Below are positions 1 through 9,463 of a stretch of DNA of 64,000 nucleotides, in pieces. The notes beneath the pieces were generated by a model, which saw nothing but the letters and a program-made list of their open reading frames with translations, ran no database searches and was not told where the DNA came from. The translations under genes and the position numbers were made by a program. Position 1 is the stretch's first letter, and every line of letters starts with the position of its first letter. Location of the stretch: the NCBI RefSeq assembly GCF_000735435.1, contig NZ_JMPP01000006.1, positions 1 through 64,000 on the forward strand, read 5' to 3'. The DNA is from Klebsiella planticola ATCC 33531. Lineage in GTDB: Bacteria; Pseudomonadota; Gammaproteobacteria; Enterobacterales; Enterobacteriaceae.

Positions 1-88
1 CGCTGCGCTTACCGGGCTACTGACCAGCGCCGTACCGTCGCCCGGGCAAGGGGTTTACCCCGCCGCCCGGGAACGTGCTCCCCGAGGT
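1..88. repeat. GC-rich palindromic intergenic repeat (REP-like)
   Basis: The stretch carries CCCGGG arms around 40-46 and 75-81 flanking a short GC-rich loop, and shares the CCGGGCTAC / GCCCGGG vocabulary with other intergenic repeats in this window (near 7380, 15930, 25310, 29350, 32040 and 59510). It is non-coding and lies upstream of xynR. Repeats of this kind can act as transcription or mRNA-end elements, but nothing here shows a function. Confidence 0.55.
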
Positions 89-180
89 GATATTGCTCGC
101 CCTTTCCACGCCAGCCGTTTGATTTTTCAGCGTAAAAAGGGTACGTTTTCATCTTCCCCCAGCGTGAGCAGTCGTGCATT

Positions 181-939
181 ATGCCTATTATCCAGTCTGT
201 TGAACGAGCCCTGACGATCCTCGACCTGTTTAACGAACAAGCCACGGAACTGAAGATAACCGATATCAGCAAACAGATGGGCCTCAGTAAAAGCACCCTC
301 CATTCGCTGCTCAAAACCTTACAGCTGCACGGCTATATCGATCAGAATCCGGAAAACGACAAATACCGCCTGGGCATGAAGCTGGTCGAACGCGGCCATT
401 TTGTCGTAGGGACGATGGATATTCGCCAGAAGGCGAAAAGCTGGCTGACGGATCTCTCGCAGCGCACCGGGCAGACCACTCACCTCGGCATTCTTGACGG
501 CCACGAAGGCGTCTACATCGAGAAAATTGAAGGCAGGCTTGCGGCCATCGCCTACTCGCGCATCGGCCGTCGGCTCCCCATCCACGCAACGGCGATCGGT
601 AAGGTCCTGATCGCCTGGCTGAGCGAGGCGGAGCAAAATACTCTGCTGGAAGGCTATCAGTACACGCCGTTTACCCCCGCGACGCTGACCTCCCGCGAGG
701 CGCTGCTGGCGGCGCTGGCGCAAACCCGCGCCCAAGGCTATGCGCAGGACAGCGAAGAGAATGAGCAGGGCGTGCGCTGTGTGGCGGTACCGGTGTGGAA
801 CCATGAATCGCGGGTCATTGCCGCACTGAGTCTGTCAACGCTCACCTCTCGCGTCGATGAGGCTGAGCTCGCGCGCTATCGCGCCTTGCTGGAAGAGGCC
901 GGGCGCCAGCTGTCGAAAGCGCTGGGCTACCCGGCCTGA
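181..939 (+). CDS. xynR: IclR-family regulator XynR (YagI-like) of the xylonate genes
   Basis: A 252-residue IclR-type regulator, the same length as E. coli XynR/YagI. An N-terminal winged helix-turn-helix lies at about residues 5-65 (SKSTLHSLLKTLQ is the recognition-helix region), followed by an IclR effector-binding domain from about residue 80 to the end. XynR in E. coli controls the adjacent yagEFGH xylonate genes; here the gene converges on yagH with a 4-bp gap, so the same assignment follows from context. The ATG at 181 has only a weak ribosome site. A candidate operator is the palindrome upstream of yagE at 7227-7245. The effector, probably xylonate or a derivative, cannot be read from sequence. 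Confidence 0.85.
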   Translation: MPIIQSVERALTILDLFNEQATELKITDISKQMGLSKSTLHSLLKTLQLHGYIDQNPENDKYRLGMKLVERGHFVVGTMDIRQKAKSWLTDLSQRTGQTTHLGILDGHEGVYIEKIEGRLAAIAYSRIGRRLPIHATAIGKVLIAWLSEAEQNTLLEGYQYTPFTPATLTSREALLAALAQTRAQGYAQDSEENEQGVRCVAVPVWNHESRVIAALSLSTLTSRVDEAELARYRALLEEAGRQLSKALGYPA

Positions 940-943
940 GGGG

Positions 944-2563
944 TTATCCGACTATCGGCTCATAGCTGAAGTAGTCAAAGTCCGCATAGCAGCCGTCGCC
1001 GCTGATATCCTCGCAGTGCAGGCCGACAAAGGCGCCGGTAAAGAACCCGCGCCCGCCGATATAATCATCCGACAGCTTCCAGGCGGCATATTCCACCGGC
1101 ACGCCGTGCCACGCCTCACCGTCAAACGAGTAGCTGTAGCGATAGACGAGATGGTCGACATCGACCCGGAGCCACACGCTCTGCGCCGCGTCCGGCACCG
1201 CAATCGGGTGTTCATGCAGCGGCCACGACGGCACGTTGTGGTCAAGCTGCAATACCTTAATGGTTCTGCCTTGCCCCTCTTCATAGTCAACGAAGCAGTA
1301 GCTCCAGTTTTTGCTGTTGTAATAGCAGGTTAACCCGGCGCTCTGCTGGAAGTTCTCCGGGGCAAACTCCATCCGCGTTTCGGCGCGGAAGGCAAAGTGC
1401 TGCCAGCGCCGCGCCACGGTGGACTGGGTAAAGGTGGAGTTGAGCGAATCGTTGCCGTACAGGCGCAAGAAGCCCGGCCGCGCGCTGAGGGAACCCAGCG
1501 TGTCATCAAACGGAATACGCAGGGTCTGCAGCTGCGGATTGAGCGTCGGGCCGCTGAACTCATCCCGCCAGCTCTCATCAGCGACGACGCGGCTTTCGGC
1601 CATTTTCGGCCCCGGCACGCTCAGCTGGGCGTGTTTGCCCCCTGCCACCGACGGCCAGCCGTCGTGCCAGTTGATGCGCGCAATCCCGGTTTCCCGCCCC
1701 AGCGAGCAGTAGCCGCGCCCGCCGGAGGCCAGCAGCGGCACACCGGGCAAGCGCTGCGGACGGCTGGTGAGATAGGCCATATACCATTCGCCGGTGTGCG
1801 TCTCCAGCAGCGAACCGTGGCCGCTTTTCTGCAGCGGGTTTTCCGGCAGATGCCAGCTGGTCATCAGCGTCCCGTCCGGGTGCAGTTCGTACGGCCCGTC
1901 GATATTTTTCGCTCTGAGCACCACCACCGCATGTTCATAACTGGTGCCACCTTCGGCCACCAGCAGATAGTACCAGCCCTCTTTATGGTACAGATGGGCC
2001 CCCTCGGTATAGCGCAGCGCCGTGCCGGTAAACAGGGTTTTTCGCGTCTTCGACAGGGTCTGCGTCTGCGGGAAATACTCCTGCAGGACGATCGTGCAGT
2101 GCGGGTCACTGTGGTGACGCGGCCCCCACGGGCGGTAAATATAATATTTACTCCCGTCCAGATCATGAAACAGCGACGGGTCAAAGCCGCCGTTACCCAT
2201 CGCGATCGGCTCACTCCACGGCCCCTCAATAGAGGGGGCGGTGACCAGATAGTTGCGACCGTTTTTCCACGGCGAGTCGACGATTTTCACATCGGTATAC
2301 AGCAGCCAGAACAGCCCGTCGGCGTAGCTCAGGCACGGCGCCCAGATCCCGCCGGAGTCGGGGTTGCCTTTCATATCCAGCATCGACACGCGATCCAGCG
2401 GCATGCTCACCAGCGACCAGTTTTTCAAATCCCGCGAGTGGTAAATCCGCACTCCCGGAAACCACTCAAAGGTGGAGGTGGCGATGTAGTAATCCTCGCC
2501 CTGGCGACACATTGACGGGTCCGGGTTAAAACCGGTCAGAATCGGGTTAGTTATCGTGTACAT
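944..2563 (-). CDS. yagH: Glycoside hydrolase family 43 beta-xylosidase (YagH-like)
   Basis: This 539-residue GH43 enzyme has the five-bladed propeller catalytic domain in the first 310 residues and a beta-sandwich C-terminal domain from about 330. The expected catalytic triad is visible: Asp15 in NPDPS (base), Asp128 in GGFDPS (pKa modulator) and Glu187 in YTEGAH (acid), matching the spacing in known GH43 beta-xylosidases. There is no signal peptide, so it should act in the cytoplasm on imported xylo-oligosaccharides. It starts at an ATG preceded by AGGAGG and follows yagG by 12 bp, so the two are cotranscribed. The exact substrate (xylosides or arabinosides) is inferred. Confidence 0.85.
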   Translation of the reverse strand: MYTITNPILTGFNPDPSMCRQGEDYYIATSTFEWFPGVRIYHSRDLKNWSLVSMPLDRVSMLDMKGNPDSGGIWAPCLSYADGLFWLLYTDVKIVDSPWKNGRNYLVTAPSIEGPWSEPIAMGNGGFDPSLFHDLDGSKYYIYRPWGPRHHSDPHCTIVLQEYFPQTQTLSKTRKTLFTGTALRYTEGAHLYHKEGWYYLLVAEGGTSYEHAVVVLRAKNIDGPYELHPDGTLMTSWHLPENPLQKSGHGSLLETHTGEWYMAYLTSRPQRLPGVPLLASGGRGYCSLGRETGIARINWHDGWPSVAGGKHAQLSVPGPKMAESRVVADESWRDEFSGPTLNPQLQTLRIPFDDTLGSLSARPGFLRLYGNDSLNSTFTQSTVARRWQHFAFRAETRMEFAPENFQQSAGLTCYYNSKNWSYCFVDYEEGQGRTIKVLQLDHNVPSWPLHEHPIAVPDAAQSVWLRVDVDHLVYRYSYSFDGEAWHGVPVEYAAWKLSDDYIGGRGFFTGAFVGLHCEDISGDGCYADFDYFSYEPIVG

Positions 2564-2575
2564 ATTGCCTCCTGC

Positions 2576-3955
2576 TTAATGGGATGTCGCGGCAGCGGCG
2601 GCAGGGACGCCCTCTTCCTGCGCCGCGCGATGTTGACGTAACTGCTGGCTGATGGCCTCCACCCGGGCATCGGTCAGCTTGTAGAATGAGAGCATGGTGA
2701 ACATGCCGATATAGAGCACCACCGGTACCACGCAGAACAGGATTTTGATGGTGGTTAGCACCTCAACCGGCTGCACGCTGCTGCTGGCGGAGTAGTTCAC
2801 GTAGGCCAGAATCCAGCCCACCACCGCGCCGCCAATGGCCAGGCCAATCTTCAGACTGAACAGGTAGGTTGAAAAAACCAGTCCGTCGAGACGGCGGCCG
2901 CTGCGGCTTTCTTCGTAATCCACTACGTCTGAGGCCATCAGCCACTGCAGCGGCGTGGTGGTGTTGAAAATGAACAGGAAGACGATGTTGAGCGCGAAAA
3001 TCAGCGCGATATAGTCAGCCGGGGTAACAAAAATCAGCAGGCTAATCAGGGAATAGACCACGATAATCCCTTTAAAGGCCTTCACCCGATCGAAGCGCCC
3101 CAGCAGGCGCGAAGAGGCCAACGAACCGAACATGGTGGCGATGCTGCCGTAGAGCAGAAACTGCATCGCCAGCTCCGGGTGGTCCATCACGTATTTCACG
3201 AAGTAGAGCGTTGCCCCTCCGCGAACCACGTTGGAGCAGGTCGCCATCATTTTGAAAGCACACATGATTCGCCACTGGGTGTTGCCGAACAGCAGCTTAA
3301 GATCTTTCACCACCGATGCGCCAGGCTGCACGTCGAAGGTATAGCGCTCTCTGGTCGTGAAGAAGCACACATACAGCAGCACGACGCCGGTCAGCCCGAG
3401 CACGCACATGGCGCCAAAGTAGCCCACCTGCTCGTTGCCTTTGCCAATGATGCTCACCAGCGGCAGCGCAATCCCGCTAATCGCCAGCGATCCCGCGGCC
3501 GCGAGGAAAAAACGCCACGACTGCAGGGCATGGCGCTCTTTCGGATCCGCCGTAATCACCCCCGGCATCGCGCAATAGGGGACGTTAACGAAGGTGTAGA
3601 CCAGCGTCAGCAGAATATAGGTCACGCAGGCATAGATAATTTTGCCCTGCGCGGAAAAGTCCGGCGTGTAGAAGGTCAGCATACAGACGATGCCGAACGG
3701 AATGGCGCCCCACAGCAGGAACGGGCGGAACTGGCCGTAGCGGGTACGGGTGCGGTCTACCAGCAGCCCCATCAGCGGATCGGTGACGGCATCCAGCACG
3801 CGGGAAACCAAAAACAGCGTGCCCATAATACCGGCGGAGAGGCCAAACACATCGGTGTAGAAATAGGCCAGCAGAAACATCGTCGCCTGCCAGACGAAAC
3901 CGCACGCGGTATCGCCCAGCCCGTAGCCGATTTTATCTTTCATGGTTAATTGCAT
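2576..3955 (-). CDS. yagG: GPH-family sugar/cation symporter (YagG-like)
   Basis: A 459-residue integral membrane transporter of the glycoside-pentoside-hexuronide family, rich in hydrophobic segments and close to the E. coli YagG sequence as I recall it. It is expected in the inner membrane, importing xylonate or short xylosides with a cation. The start is taken at MQLTMKDKIGYG (3955), preceded by a GGGGA ribosome site; an upstream extension of 21 residues is possible but looks non-coding. It lies 12 bp ahead of the beta-xylosidase gene, and behind a terminator and AT-rich leader that separate it from yagF. The substrate is inferred from neighbours. Confidence 0.82.
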   Translation of the reverse strand: MQLTMKDKIGYGLGDTACGFVWQATMFLLAYFYTDVFGLSAGIMGTLFLVSRVLDAVTDPLMGLLVDRTRTRYGQFRPFLLWGAIPFGIVCMLTFYTPDFSAQGKIIYACVTYILLTLVYTFVNVPYCAMPGVITADPKERHALQSWRFFLAAAGSLAISGIALPLVSIIGKGNEQVGYFGAMCVLGLTGVVLLYVCFFTTRERYTFDVQPGASVVKDLKLLFGNTQWRIMCAFKMMATCSNVVRGGATLYFVKYVMDHPELAMQFLLYGSIATMFGSLASSRLLGRFDRVKAFKGIIVVYSLISLLIFVTPADYIALIFALNIVFLFIFNTTTPLQWLMASDVVDYEESRSGRRLDGLVFSTYLFSLKIGLAIGGAVVGWILAYVNYSASSSVQPVEVLTTIKILFCVVPVVLYIGMFTMLSFYKLTDARVEAISQQLRQHRAAQEEGVPAAAAATSH

Positions 3956-4312
3956 ATTTATCCCCAACCCCAATGAGTGGAATGGCGCAAACGTCAGGGA
4001 CCTGAAAAGGGAATACATACCCGCTGCAACGTCAGGAAATCACCCATTATACGTGTGCTTAATTTTCACGTTTTCGTGTTAATAGAGTGTAAGAAGATGT
4101 GCATTTTTACGGCAATGGTCATTTTTAATTTATGAATTATGTTTTTTGGTTTTTGTGATTGCCATCGTTATAAAAAAGGGAGGACATAATATTTTTTAGT
4201 CTTAATTTTTAAATGGTTATAAAAAACAAAAAAATAACCATAATGGTATTTAATGCAGACAAAAAAGCCGTCCGCGGACTATTTCCGCAGACGACATTGC
4301 AGCAGAATTTAA
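3956..4312. other. AT-rich intergenic region between yagF and yagG
   Basis: This 357-bp gap contains no gene. From about 4040 to 4260 it is strikingly AT-rich compared with its GC-rich neighbours. It holds an inverted repeat, ATGGTTAT at 4213-4220 and ATAACCAT at 4234-4241, separated by an A-rich 13-bp spacer, and at 4261-4292 the terminator of yagF. The region probably carries an independent promoter for yagGH; no single -35/-10 pair stands out. Confidence 0.6.
4261..4292 (-). terminator. Rho-independent terminator after yagF
   Basis: Read on the minus strand, GTCTGCGG (4292-4285) pairs with CCGCGGAC (one G-T pair) around a 7-base loop and is followed by GGC and six T residues. It lies about 20 bp past the yagF stop codon, so it should end most transcripts of yagE-yagF before yagG. 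Confidence 0.8.
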
Positions 4313-6280
4313 TTAAATACCGAGCGCTTTTTTACCGGCGTTTATAACCTCGATAATTTTATCTGTATCGTATATACAGCCTTTCCATGTCCCTCCACTG
4401 ACCGATTGCAGCGCCGCCCACAGGCGGGTATCGTCCGGTAAAAAATCATGAGCGTGCAAATCGGGATGCGGCGTTCTTGCCGCCAACTCTGCCGCCCCCT
4501 CTTCCGGCGTCAGCCGCTGGTGCGCCGTACCGAGAAAATTGACGTGACCGGTGAGCGCCAGCCTGTCGACGACGATCTCAATCACATCGTCATCGCGCAG
4601 CTTGCCGATGGGCCCGCCCGCCAGTGCTTCCGGGGCGACGTGGCCGAAGCAGGCGCCGGTCGACACGCCGGAGAAACGGGCATCGGTGATCAGCGACACC
4701 GTCTTCCCCCACGAGACATGTTTCAGCGCCGAGGTGAGCTGATAGGTCTCTTCCATGCCGGTCCCGGACGGCCCGCCGCCGATCACCACCATAATATCGC
4801 CCTGCTCGATCTCGCCGTTTTTGATCGCCTTGATCGCCCGGGCTTCCGAAACAAATACCCGCGCCCGTCCGGTGTGGCGATACACGCCGTCGTCATCCAC
4901 CACCGACGGATCGATCGCCGTGGCTTTGATCACCGAACCTTCCGGCGCAATATTTCCTACCGGGAAGGCCACCGTGGAGGTGAGTCCTTTGGCTTTCGCC
5001 CGCGCCGGCGGGAGAATCACATCATCCGGATCGACGCCGTCCTGTTCGCGCAGACACTGACGGAATTTCTCACGCCGCTCGGAAGTCTGCCACCAGTCGA
5101 GGTTTTCTCCCACCGTCTGGCCGGTGACCGTCATCGCGTCCAGATGCAGCAGACCAAGATCGCGCAAGTGCAGCATCACTTCCGGCACTCCGCCGGCGAG
5201 GAAAGCCCGCACCGTCGGGTGGTAGTCCGGCCCGTTCGGCAACACGCTGACCAGACGCGGGACGCTGCGGTTGATCCGCGTCCAGTGTGCAACATCAGGA
5301 ATGGTGCACCCCGCCGCATGGGCGATGGCGGGAATGTGCAGCAGAAGGTTGGTCGAGCCGCCGAACGCCGCGTGGATAACCATCGCGTTTTCGATCGCCT
5401 TATCGGTCAGAATATCGCGCGTGGTAATGCCGCGATTATCCAGCTCACTCACCGCCCGCGCCGACTGGCGAGAGATTTCCAGCCATACGTCCTGCCCCGA
5501 CGGTGCCAGCGCCGAGTGCGGCAGCGCCAGGCCGAGCGCTTCCGCAACGACCTGCGAGGTCCCCGCCGTGCCCAGGAACTGGCAGCCGCCCCCCGGCGAA
5601 GCGCAGGCGCGACAGCCCAGTTCAGCGGCCTCCTGCAGCGACAGCTCGTGGTTGGCGTAGCGTGCGCCGATGGTCTGGACTTTACCGGCATCTTCGCCAA
5701 AGGTCGGCGGCAGCGTCGCCCCGCCGGGCACCAGAATCGTCGGCAGGTCATGCATTGCCGCCAGGGCGATCATGGTCGCCGGCAGGCCTTTGTCACAGGT
5801 CGCCACGCCGATCACCGCCCGACGCGTCGGCAGCGAGCGGATCAGACGACGAAACACGATCGCCGCATCGTTGCGGTACGGCAGGGAGTCGAACATGCCG
5901 TACGTACCCTGAGAGCGCCCGTCGCACGGGTCACTGACGAAGGCGGCGAAAGGAATCCCGCCGTTGCGGGTAATCTCCCTGGCCGCCGCCTGCATCTGCA
6001 GGCCAATTTCCCAGTGGCCGGTGTGGTAACCCAGCGCCACCGGGCGGCCGTCGCCGGCGCGAATCCCACCCTGAGTGCCGATAATCAGCACCTCTTTGCC
6101 GGTGAGTTTGTTCGCGTCCCAGCCCATGCCGGCGTTTTGCGTCATCCCGAACAGATTGCCGCTCGGCGACTCCATCAGCATTTGCGGCGTCAGCGGCAGC
6201 GCCCCCTGCGGGCCAGCGGCATGGGTGATGACCGCATAAAACGCATCATTCTGGGGAGTGAAAATCGTCTCTATTGCCAT
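4313..6280 (-). CDS. yagF: D-xylonate dehydratase (YagF-like, IlvD/Edd family)
   Basis: The 655-residue protein belongs to the dihydroxyacid dehydratase/6-phosphogluconate dehydratase family and is the same length as E. coli YagF. It would dehydrate D-xylonate to 2-keto-3-deoxy-D-xylonate. Three cysteines in the usual iron-sulfur ligand motifs are present: Cys119 (SDPCDG), Cys162 (ATCDKG) and Cys233 (GGGCQF). The start is placed at MAIETIF (6280); a longer reading adds 40 residues that overlap yagE and look unlike the family. It begins 14 bp after the yagE stop, so both share one transcript. Family and pathway are well supported; pentonate preference is by homology. Confidence 0.87.
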   Translation of the reverse strand: MAIETIFTPQNDAFYAVITHAAGPQGALPLTPQMLMESPSGNLFGMTQNAGMGWDANKLTGKEVLIIGTQGGIRAGDGRPVALGYHTGHWEIGLQMQAAAREITRNGGIPFAAFVSDPCDGRSQGTYGMFDSLPYRNDAAIVFRRLIRSLPTRRAVIGVATCDKGLPATMIALAAMHDLPTILVPGGATLPPTFGEDAGKVQTIGARYANHELSLQEAAELGCRACASPGGGCQFLGTAGTSQVVAEALGLALPHSALAPSGQDVWLEISRQSARAVSELDNRGITTRDILTDKAIENAMVIHAAFGGSTNLLLHIPAIAHAAGCTIPDVAHWTRINRSVPRLVSVLPNGPDYHPTVRAFLAGGVPEVMLHLRDLGLLHLDAMTVTGQTVGENLDWWQTSERREKFRQCLREQDGVDPDDVILPPARAKAKGLTSTVAFPVGNIAPEGSVIKATAIDPSVVDDDGVYRHTGRARVFVSEARAIKAIKNGEIEQGDIMVVIGGGPSGTGMEETYQLTSALKHVSWGKTVSLITDARFSGVSTGACFGHVAPEALAGGPIGKLRDDDVIEIVVDRLALTGHVNFLGTAHQRLTPEEGAAELAARTPHPDLHAHDFLPDDTRLWAALQSVSGGTWKGCIYDTDKIIEVINAGKKALGI

Positions 6281-6294
6281 CTTAATTTTCCGGT

Positions 6295-7203
6295 TCAGCA
6301 GAGTCTGAGCTGTTGTAGCAGCGTTTTGAGCTGCCGCTTTTTCGCCTCGTCCAGCGGAGAGGACGGGGGCAGCACATGCGTGGAGATCGGCCGCCTGCAC
6401 AGTACGATCGCCTCTTTAATCACATTCACAAACGGCGTATCCAGCTGGTACAGCTGCGGGATTTTCAGCAGCGTCTGATGGTAGCGCGCGGCCTCCGCCA
6501 GGTTGCCGTCGCGGAAGGCCTGCAGCAGCTTCACCGAGATCTGCGGGGCAAAGTTACCGCTGGCCGAGATGGCCCCGTCGCCACCCAGCAGCAGGGTGTT
6601 AAACAGGTGGTCATCATAACCGCACAGCACAGAGAAGTGCGGGTGTGCCGATTTCACCGTCTCAATCATGCTGCGCAGATGAGCCACCGAGTCGATGGTG
6701 TCTTTGATGCCGACAATATTGCTGCGCGAGTCGGCGAGAGTTTTGACCAACGCGGGCGTCAGATCCTGACCGCTCAAGGCCGGGAAGTTATACAGCAGCA
6801 CCGGCAGCGTGACGCTATCGGCTACCTGCTGGAAGTAGCGAATCAGGTTGGGCTCAGAGACTTTCCAGTAATAGGGGTTAATTACCACAATACCGTCGGC
6901 GCCGGCCTGCTGCGCGTGCTGGCCGAGTTCGATGGTCTCCCGGGCGTTGGTGCCGCCGGTACCAATCAGCACCGGCACCCGGCGGTCGACGTGGGCGATG
7001 GCGAAGTCGGCAATGGCTTTGCGCTCATCGGCATTAAGCTGCGAAAACTCCCCGCCGCTGCCGAGGAAGAACAGGCCGTCGACGCCCGCGGCGATCATGT
7101 CGTCGATCAGCGCGGCGGTACCCGGTTTATCGAACTGGCCATCGGCGGTAAAAATGGTGGAGACAGGCGGAATAATCCCCGAGAACTGCACGGTTTGCGG
7201 CAT
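6295..7203 (-). CDS. yagE: 2-keto-3-deoxy-pentonate/gluconate aldolase (YagE-like)
   Basis: A 302-residue class I aldolase of the DapA/N-acetylneuraminate lyase family with a TIM-barrel fold. The Schiff-base lysine is Lys167 in GIKDT and the partner tyrosine is Tyr138 in YNFP; the GSGGE motif near residue 48 matches the carboxylate-binding loop. In the xylonate pathway it would cleave 2-keto-3-deoxy-xylonate to pyruvate and glycolaldehyde. It is the first gene of the yagE-yagF transcript, with a good AAGGAG site before its ATG and a perfect palindrome 24-42 bp upstream that may bind XynR. Confidence 0.87.
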   Translation of the reverse strand: MPQTVQFSGIIPPVSTIFTADGQFDKPGTAALIDDMIAAGVDGLFFLGSGGEFSQLNADERKAIADFAIAHVDRRVPVLIGTGGTNARETIELGQHAQQAGADGIVVINPYYWKVSEPNLIRYFQQVADSVTLPVLLYNFPALSGQDLTPALVKTLADSRSNIVGIKDTIDSVAHLRSMIETVKSAHPHFSVLCGYDDHLFNTLLLGGDGAISASGNFAPQISVKLLQAFRDGNLAEAARYHQTLLKIPQLYQLDTPFVNVIKEAIVLCRRPISTHVLPPSSPLDEAKKRQLKTLLQQLRLC

Positions 7204-7226
7204 GAGATCTCCTTGCTGAATCAGTT

Positions 7227-7245
7227 TGTTCTACATTATAGAACA
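7227..7245 (-). promoter_or_regulatory. Palindrome upstream of yagE, candidate XynR operator
   Basis: TGTTCTA and TAGAACA form a perfect 7-bp inverted repeat around a 5-bp spacer, just upstream of the yagE ribosome site. Its size and position suit an IclR-family operator overlapping the promoter. Binding by XynR is inference. Confidence 0.5.
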
Positions 7246-7375
7246 GTGTTCGTTTATTTAACGACCATACTATGCCGCCAGCAAAGAGAAGGTAAATGGG
7301 GTGACGGACGTAAGTGCACGTTTTTCAGACTGGATCACAAAATGCTGCAACGCCCGATGCGTGCGACAAACCGGC

Positions 7376-7442
7376 CTCTCTTGCCCGGGCTACGCACCGA
7401 CACCAACCGTAGCCCCGGTAAGCGTCGCGCCAGCCGGGAGTG
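7376..7442. repeat. REP-like intergenic palindrome
   Basis: Contains CCCGGGCTACGCACC and a GTAGCCCCGGTAAGCGTCGCGCC half, the same two halves seen in the intergenic repeats near 15930 and 32040. Non-coding. Confidence 0.6.
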
Positions 7443-7567
7443 TTCCTGGATGACAGAAGATGAACTGTTCGCTGCGCGGCCCGTTCGGGAGGAGCAGCGC
7501 TGTACGAGGGGGATTATCGGGGCGTTAACCTGCCATGGACGGGTTTGTGGTGCGGCACGTAAAGCGC

Positions 7568-7598
7568 AAAAAAACAGGCCACAGCGCTGTGTGGCCTG
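7568..7598 (-). terminator. Rho-independent terminator of iolDGHE
   Basis: On the minus strand CAGGCCACACAGC pairs with GCTGTGGCCTG (two A residues bulge) and is followed by seven T residues, 16 bp past the iolE stop codon. Confidence 0.85.
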
Positions 7599-7613
7599 AA
7601 AGTGGATCAACGA

Positions 7614-8513
7614 TTAGATTCCTGCCGTTTCACGAATATATTTACGCGCTTTGAGGGCGTATTCGAAGGGGTTAGCCAGCGCCGGATCCTGTTCGGCTTC
7701 AACCACCATCCAGCCTTTGTAGCCATGGTCGTCCAGCAGTTTGAACACCGGACGGAAGTCGATCACGCCATCGCCAGGCACGGTGAAGGTGCCTTTCTTC
7801 ACGCCATCAAGGAATGACAGCCCTTCGCGACGAACCTGCTCAATCACCGGCGGACGGACATCTTTCAGGTGCACGTGGTTGATACGCGGCAGGTATTTCT
7901 TGAGGATCGCCAGCATCGGCGCTTCGCCCCCTTCGGAATACCAGGCGTGTCCGGTATCGTACAGCAGAAAGACTTTGTCATCGACCAGCGACATAAATTT
8001 GTCGATCTCTTCGCTGGTCTGAATACCGGTCCCCATATGGTGGTGCAGGCACACCTGCATGCCCTTCTCGGCGGCCAGGCGCCCCAGCGTGTTGTAGCCT
8101 TCGGCGACGCGCTGCCACTCTTCCTCGCTGAAGCAGGGTTTTGCCTCGCCGAGAATCGGTTTTTCCAGCCCCTGAATGCTGCCGCTTTGCTCGGAGCAGC
8201 CAATCACTCTCGCCCCCATCGCGTGCAGGAAATTCATGTGATTCACAAACTCGTCAATGGTCTTTTCCCGCTGCCCGTTGGCAAAAAAGGTGCTGAACCA
8301 GGCATTGCAGATCTGAATGCCGCGAATATCCAGCATCGGCTTCAGCACCGCCGGATCGCGCGGGTATTTGCTGCCCACTTCGCTGCCGCTAAACCCCGCC
8401 AGCGCCATTTCGCTGACAATCTGCTGAAAGGTATTTTCGCTGCCCAGTTCAGGCATATCATCGTTGGTCCAGCCAATAGGGGCGATCGCCAGTTTTACAT
8501 TATCTTTGTTCAT
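7614..8513 (-). CDS. iolE: Myo-inosose-2 dehydratase IolE
   Basis: A 299-residue TIM-barrel protein of the xylose-isomerase-like fold, matching the IolE family in length and in the start region ([17 protein letters not shown]). It converts 2-keto-myo-inositol to 3D-trihydroxycyclohexane-1,2-dione, step two of inositol breakdown. Likely metal ligands sit in the [16 protein letters not shown] and HVHLKD segments. It is the last gene of the minus-strand iolD-iolG-iolH-iolE series, 23 bp after iolH, and is closed by a strong terminator. Confidence 0.92.
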   Translation of the reverse strand: MNKDNVKLAIAPIGWTNDDMPELGSENTFQQIVSEMALAGFSGSEVGSKYPRDPAVLKPMLDIRGIQICNAWFSTFFANGQREKTIDEFVNHMNFLHAMGARVIGCSEQSGSIQGLEKPILGEAKPCFSEEEWQRVAEGYNTLGRLAAEKGMQVCLHHHMGTGIQTSEEIDKFMSLVDDKVFLLYDTGHAWYSEGGEAPMLAILKKYLPRINHVHLKDVRPPVIEQVRREGLSFLDGVKKGTFTVPGDGVIDFRPVFKLLDDHGYKGWMVVEAEQDPALANPFEYALKARKYIRETAGI

Positions 8514-8536
8514 AAAAATGCTCCTGTTGCCGCGCT

Positions 8537-9421
8537 TTAGCGACGCAGCAATTCACGTTCGATGAGTTCACGGGTTTCCACTGCCTGGTATTTCATTTTT
8601 TCCGGGTAGCCAAATAGCGAGGCGGCCACAATCGGCGCGCCGCCGACCTTGAAGGTCTGCTCGGCAAATTTCATTTCGCGCAGGGTGCGGAACAGCGCGT
8701 CGAAATCCACATCCCCCTCGCCAACGCCCACATGCTGGTGGACCGCGGCATCCACGCCCGGCGGATTAACGATATAGCGACAGTGCTTGGTATGGTTGCG
8801 GGTATCGGCGATCAGCACATGGGAGAGATCGCTTCCCGCATAGCGCAGCATTTTCTCGACCTCACCTTTCCCTTTGTCATAAAAGAAGGTGTGCGGAACG
8901 CTGTATACGTACTTCACATTCTCGCTACGGAACGACTTCACGATATCGACGGTTTCGTTGCTCTCTTCACAGAAGTCCCACGGATGCGCCTGAATCTCCA
9001 CGCGAATACCTTCGCGCTCGAAAATGGGCAGCAGCTCATCCATCGAGCGATAGAACATCTCTTCGCAGATTTCCGGCTGATTCGGATCGCCGGAAAACTC
9101 GGTGTTGATCACCTGCACACCCATTTCTACCGCCACTTCGATCAGCCGTTTCCAGTTTTTTACCGCCGCCTGACGGCGCAGTTCATCCGGGCCGGACCAG
9201 CGGTAAACGCAGATAAACGAGGAGATCTCCACGCCGGTCTCACGCAGCGCCTGTTTGTACTCGGCAATCACTTCCCGACCGGCGCGCGGATGTTTGTAGA
9301 ACGGGTTAATCTGCGGATGGGGCGATTGCTCAATGTACTTGTAACCCCATTCCGCAACCTGGTGGACCATCCGGGTAATCCCGAGATCGCGAATCACATC
9401 AACGTCGAAAGCAATTTTCAT
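8537..9421 (-). CDS. iolH: IolH-like sugar phosphate isomerase/epimerase family protein
   Basis: The protein (294 residues) has the TIM-barrel AP-endonuclease-2/xylose-isomerase-like fold. Its N-terminus [15 protein letters not shown] and the segment [10 protein letters not shown] resemble IolH proteins of Bacillus-type inositol clusters. IolH has no settled reaction, so only the family is secure. It lies between iolG and iolE in one transcription unit (42 and 23 bp gaps), which supports an accessory step or an epimerase role on inosose intermediates. Histidines and acidic residues typical of the family's metal site are present ([17 protein letters not shown]). Confidence 0.75.
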   Translation of the reverse strand: MKIAFDVDVIRDLGITRMVHQVAEWGYKYIEQSPHPQINPFYKHPRAGREVIAEYKQALRETGVEISSFICVYRWSGPDELRRQAAVKNWKRLIEVAVEMGVQVINTEFSGDPNQPEICEEMFYRSMDELLPIFEREGIRVEIQAHPWDFCEESNETVDIVKSFRSENVKYVYSVPHTFFYDKGKGEVEKMLRYAGSDLSHVLIADTRNHTKHCRYIVNPPGVDAAVHQHVGVGEGDVDFDALFRTLREMKFAEQTFKVGGAPIVAASLFGYPEKMKYQAVETRELIERELLRR

Positions 9422-9463
9422 CGTCGTTACCTGTTCAAAGAAGTTCCGTAAGCGAGAGGCGGA

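Larger units (their letters stand above)
7204..7613. other. Intergenic region between yagE and iolE
   Basis: This 410-bp gap holds the yagE ribosome site, promoter region and palindrome (7204-7290), a REP-like repeat (about 7376-7440, with CCCGGGCTAC and TAGCCCCGGTAAGCG) and the iolE terminator (7568-7598). I see no gene in it. Confidence 0.6.

Noticed and set aside
4448-6478. A 676-codon plus-strand open frame opposite yagF
   Set aside because: Arg/His-rich antisense shadow of yagF with no ribosome site or recognisable domain.
181-7203. Prophage remnant carrying the xylonate genes, as in the E. coli CP4-6 element
   Set aside because: No phage, integrase or attachment-site sequence is visible around the genes in this window.
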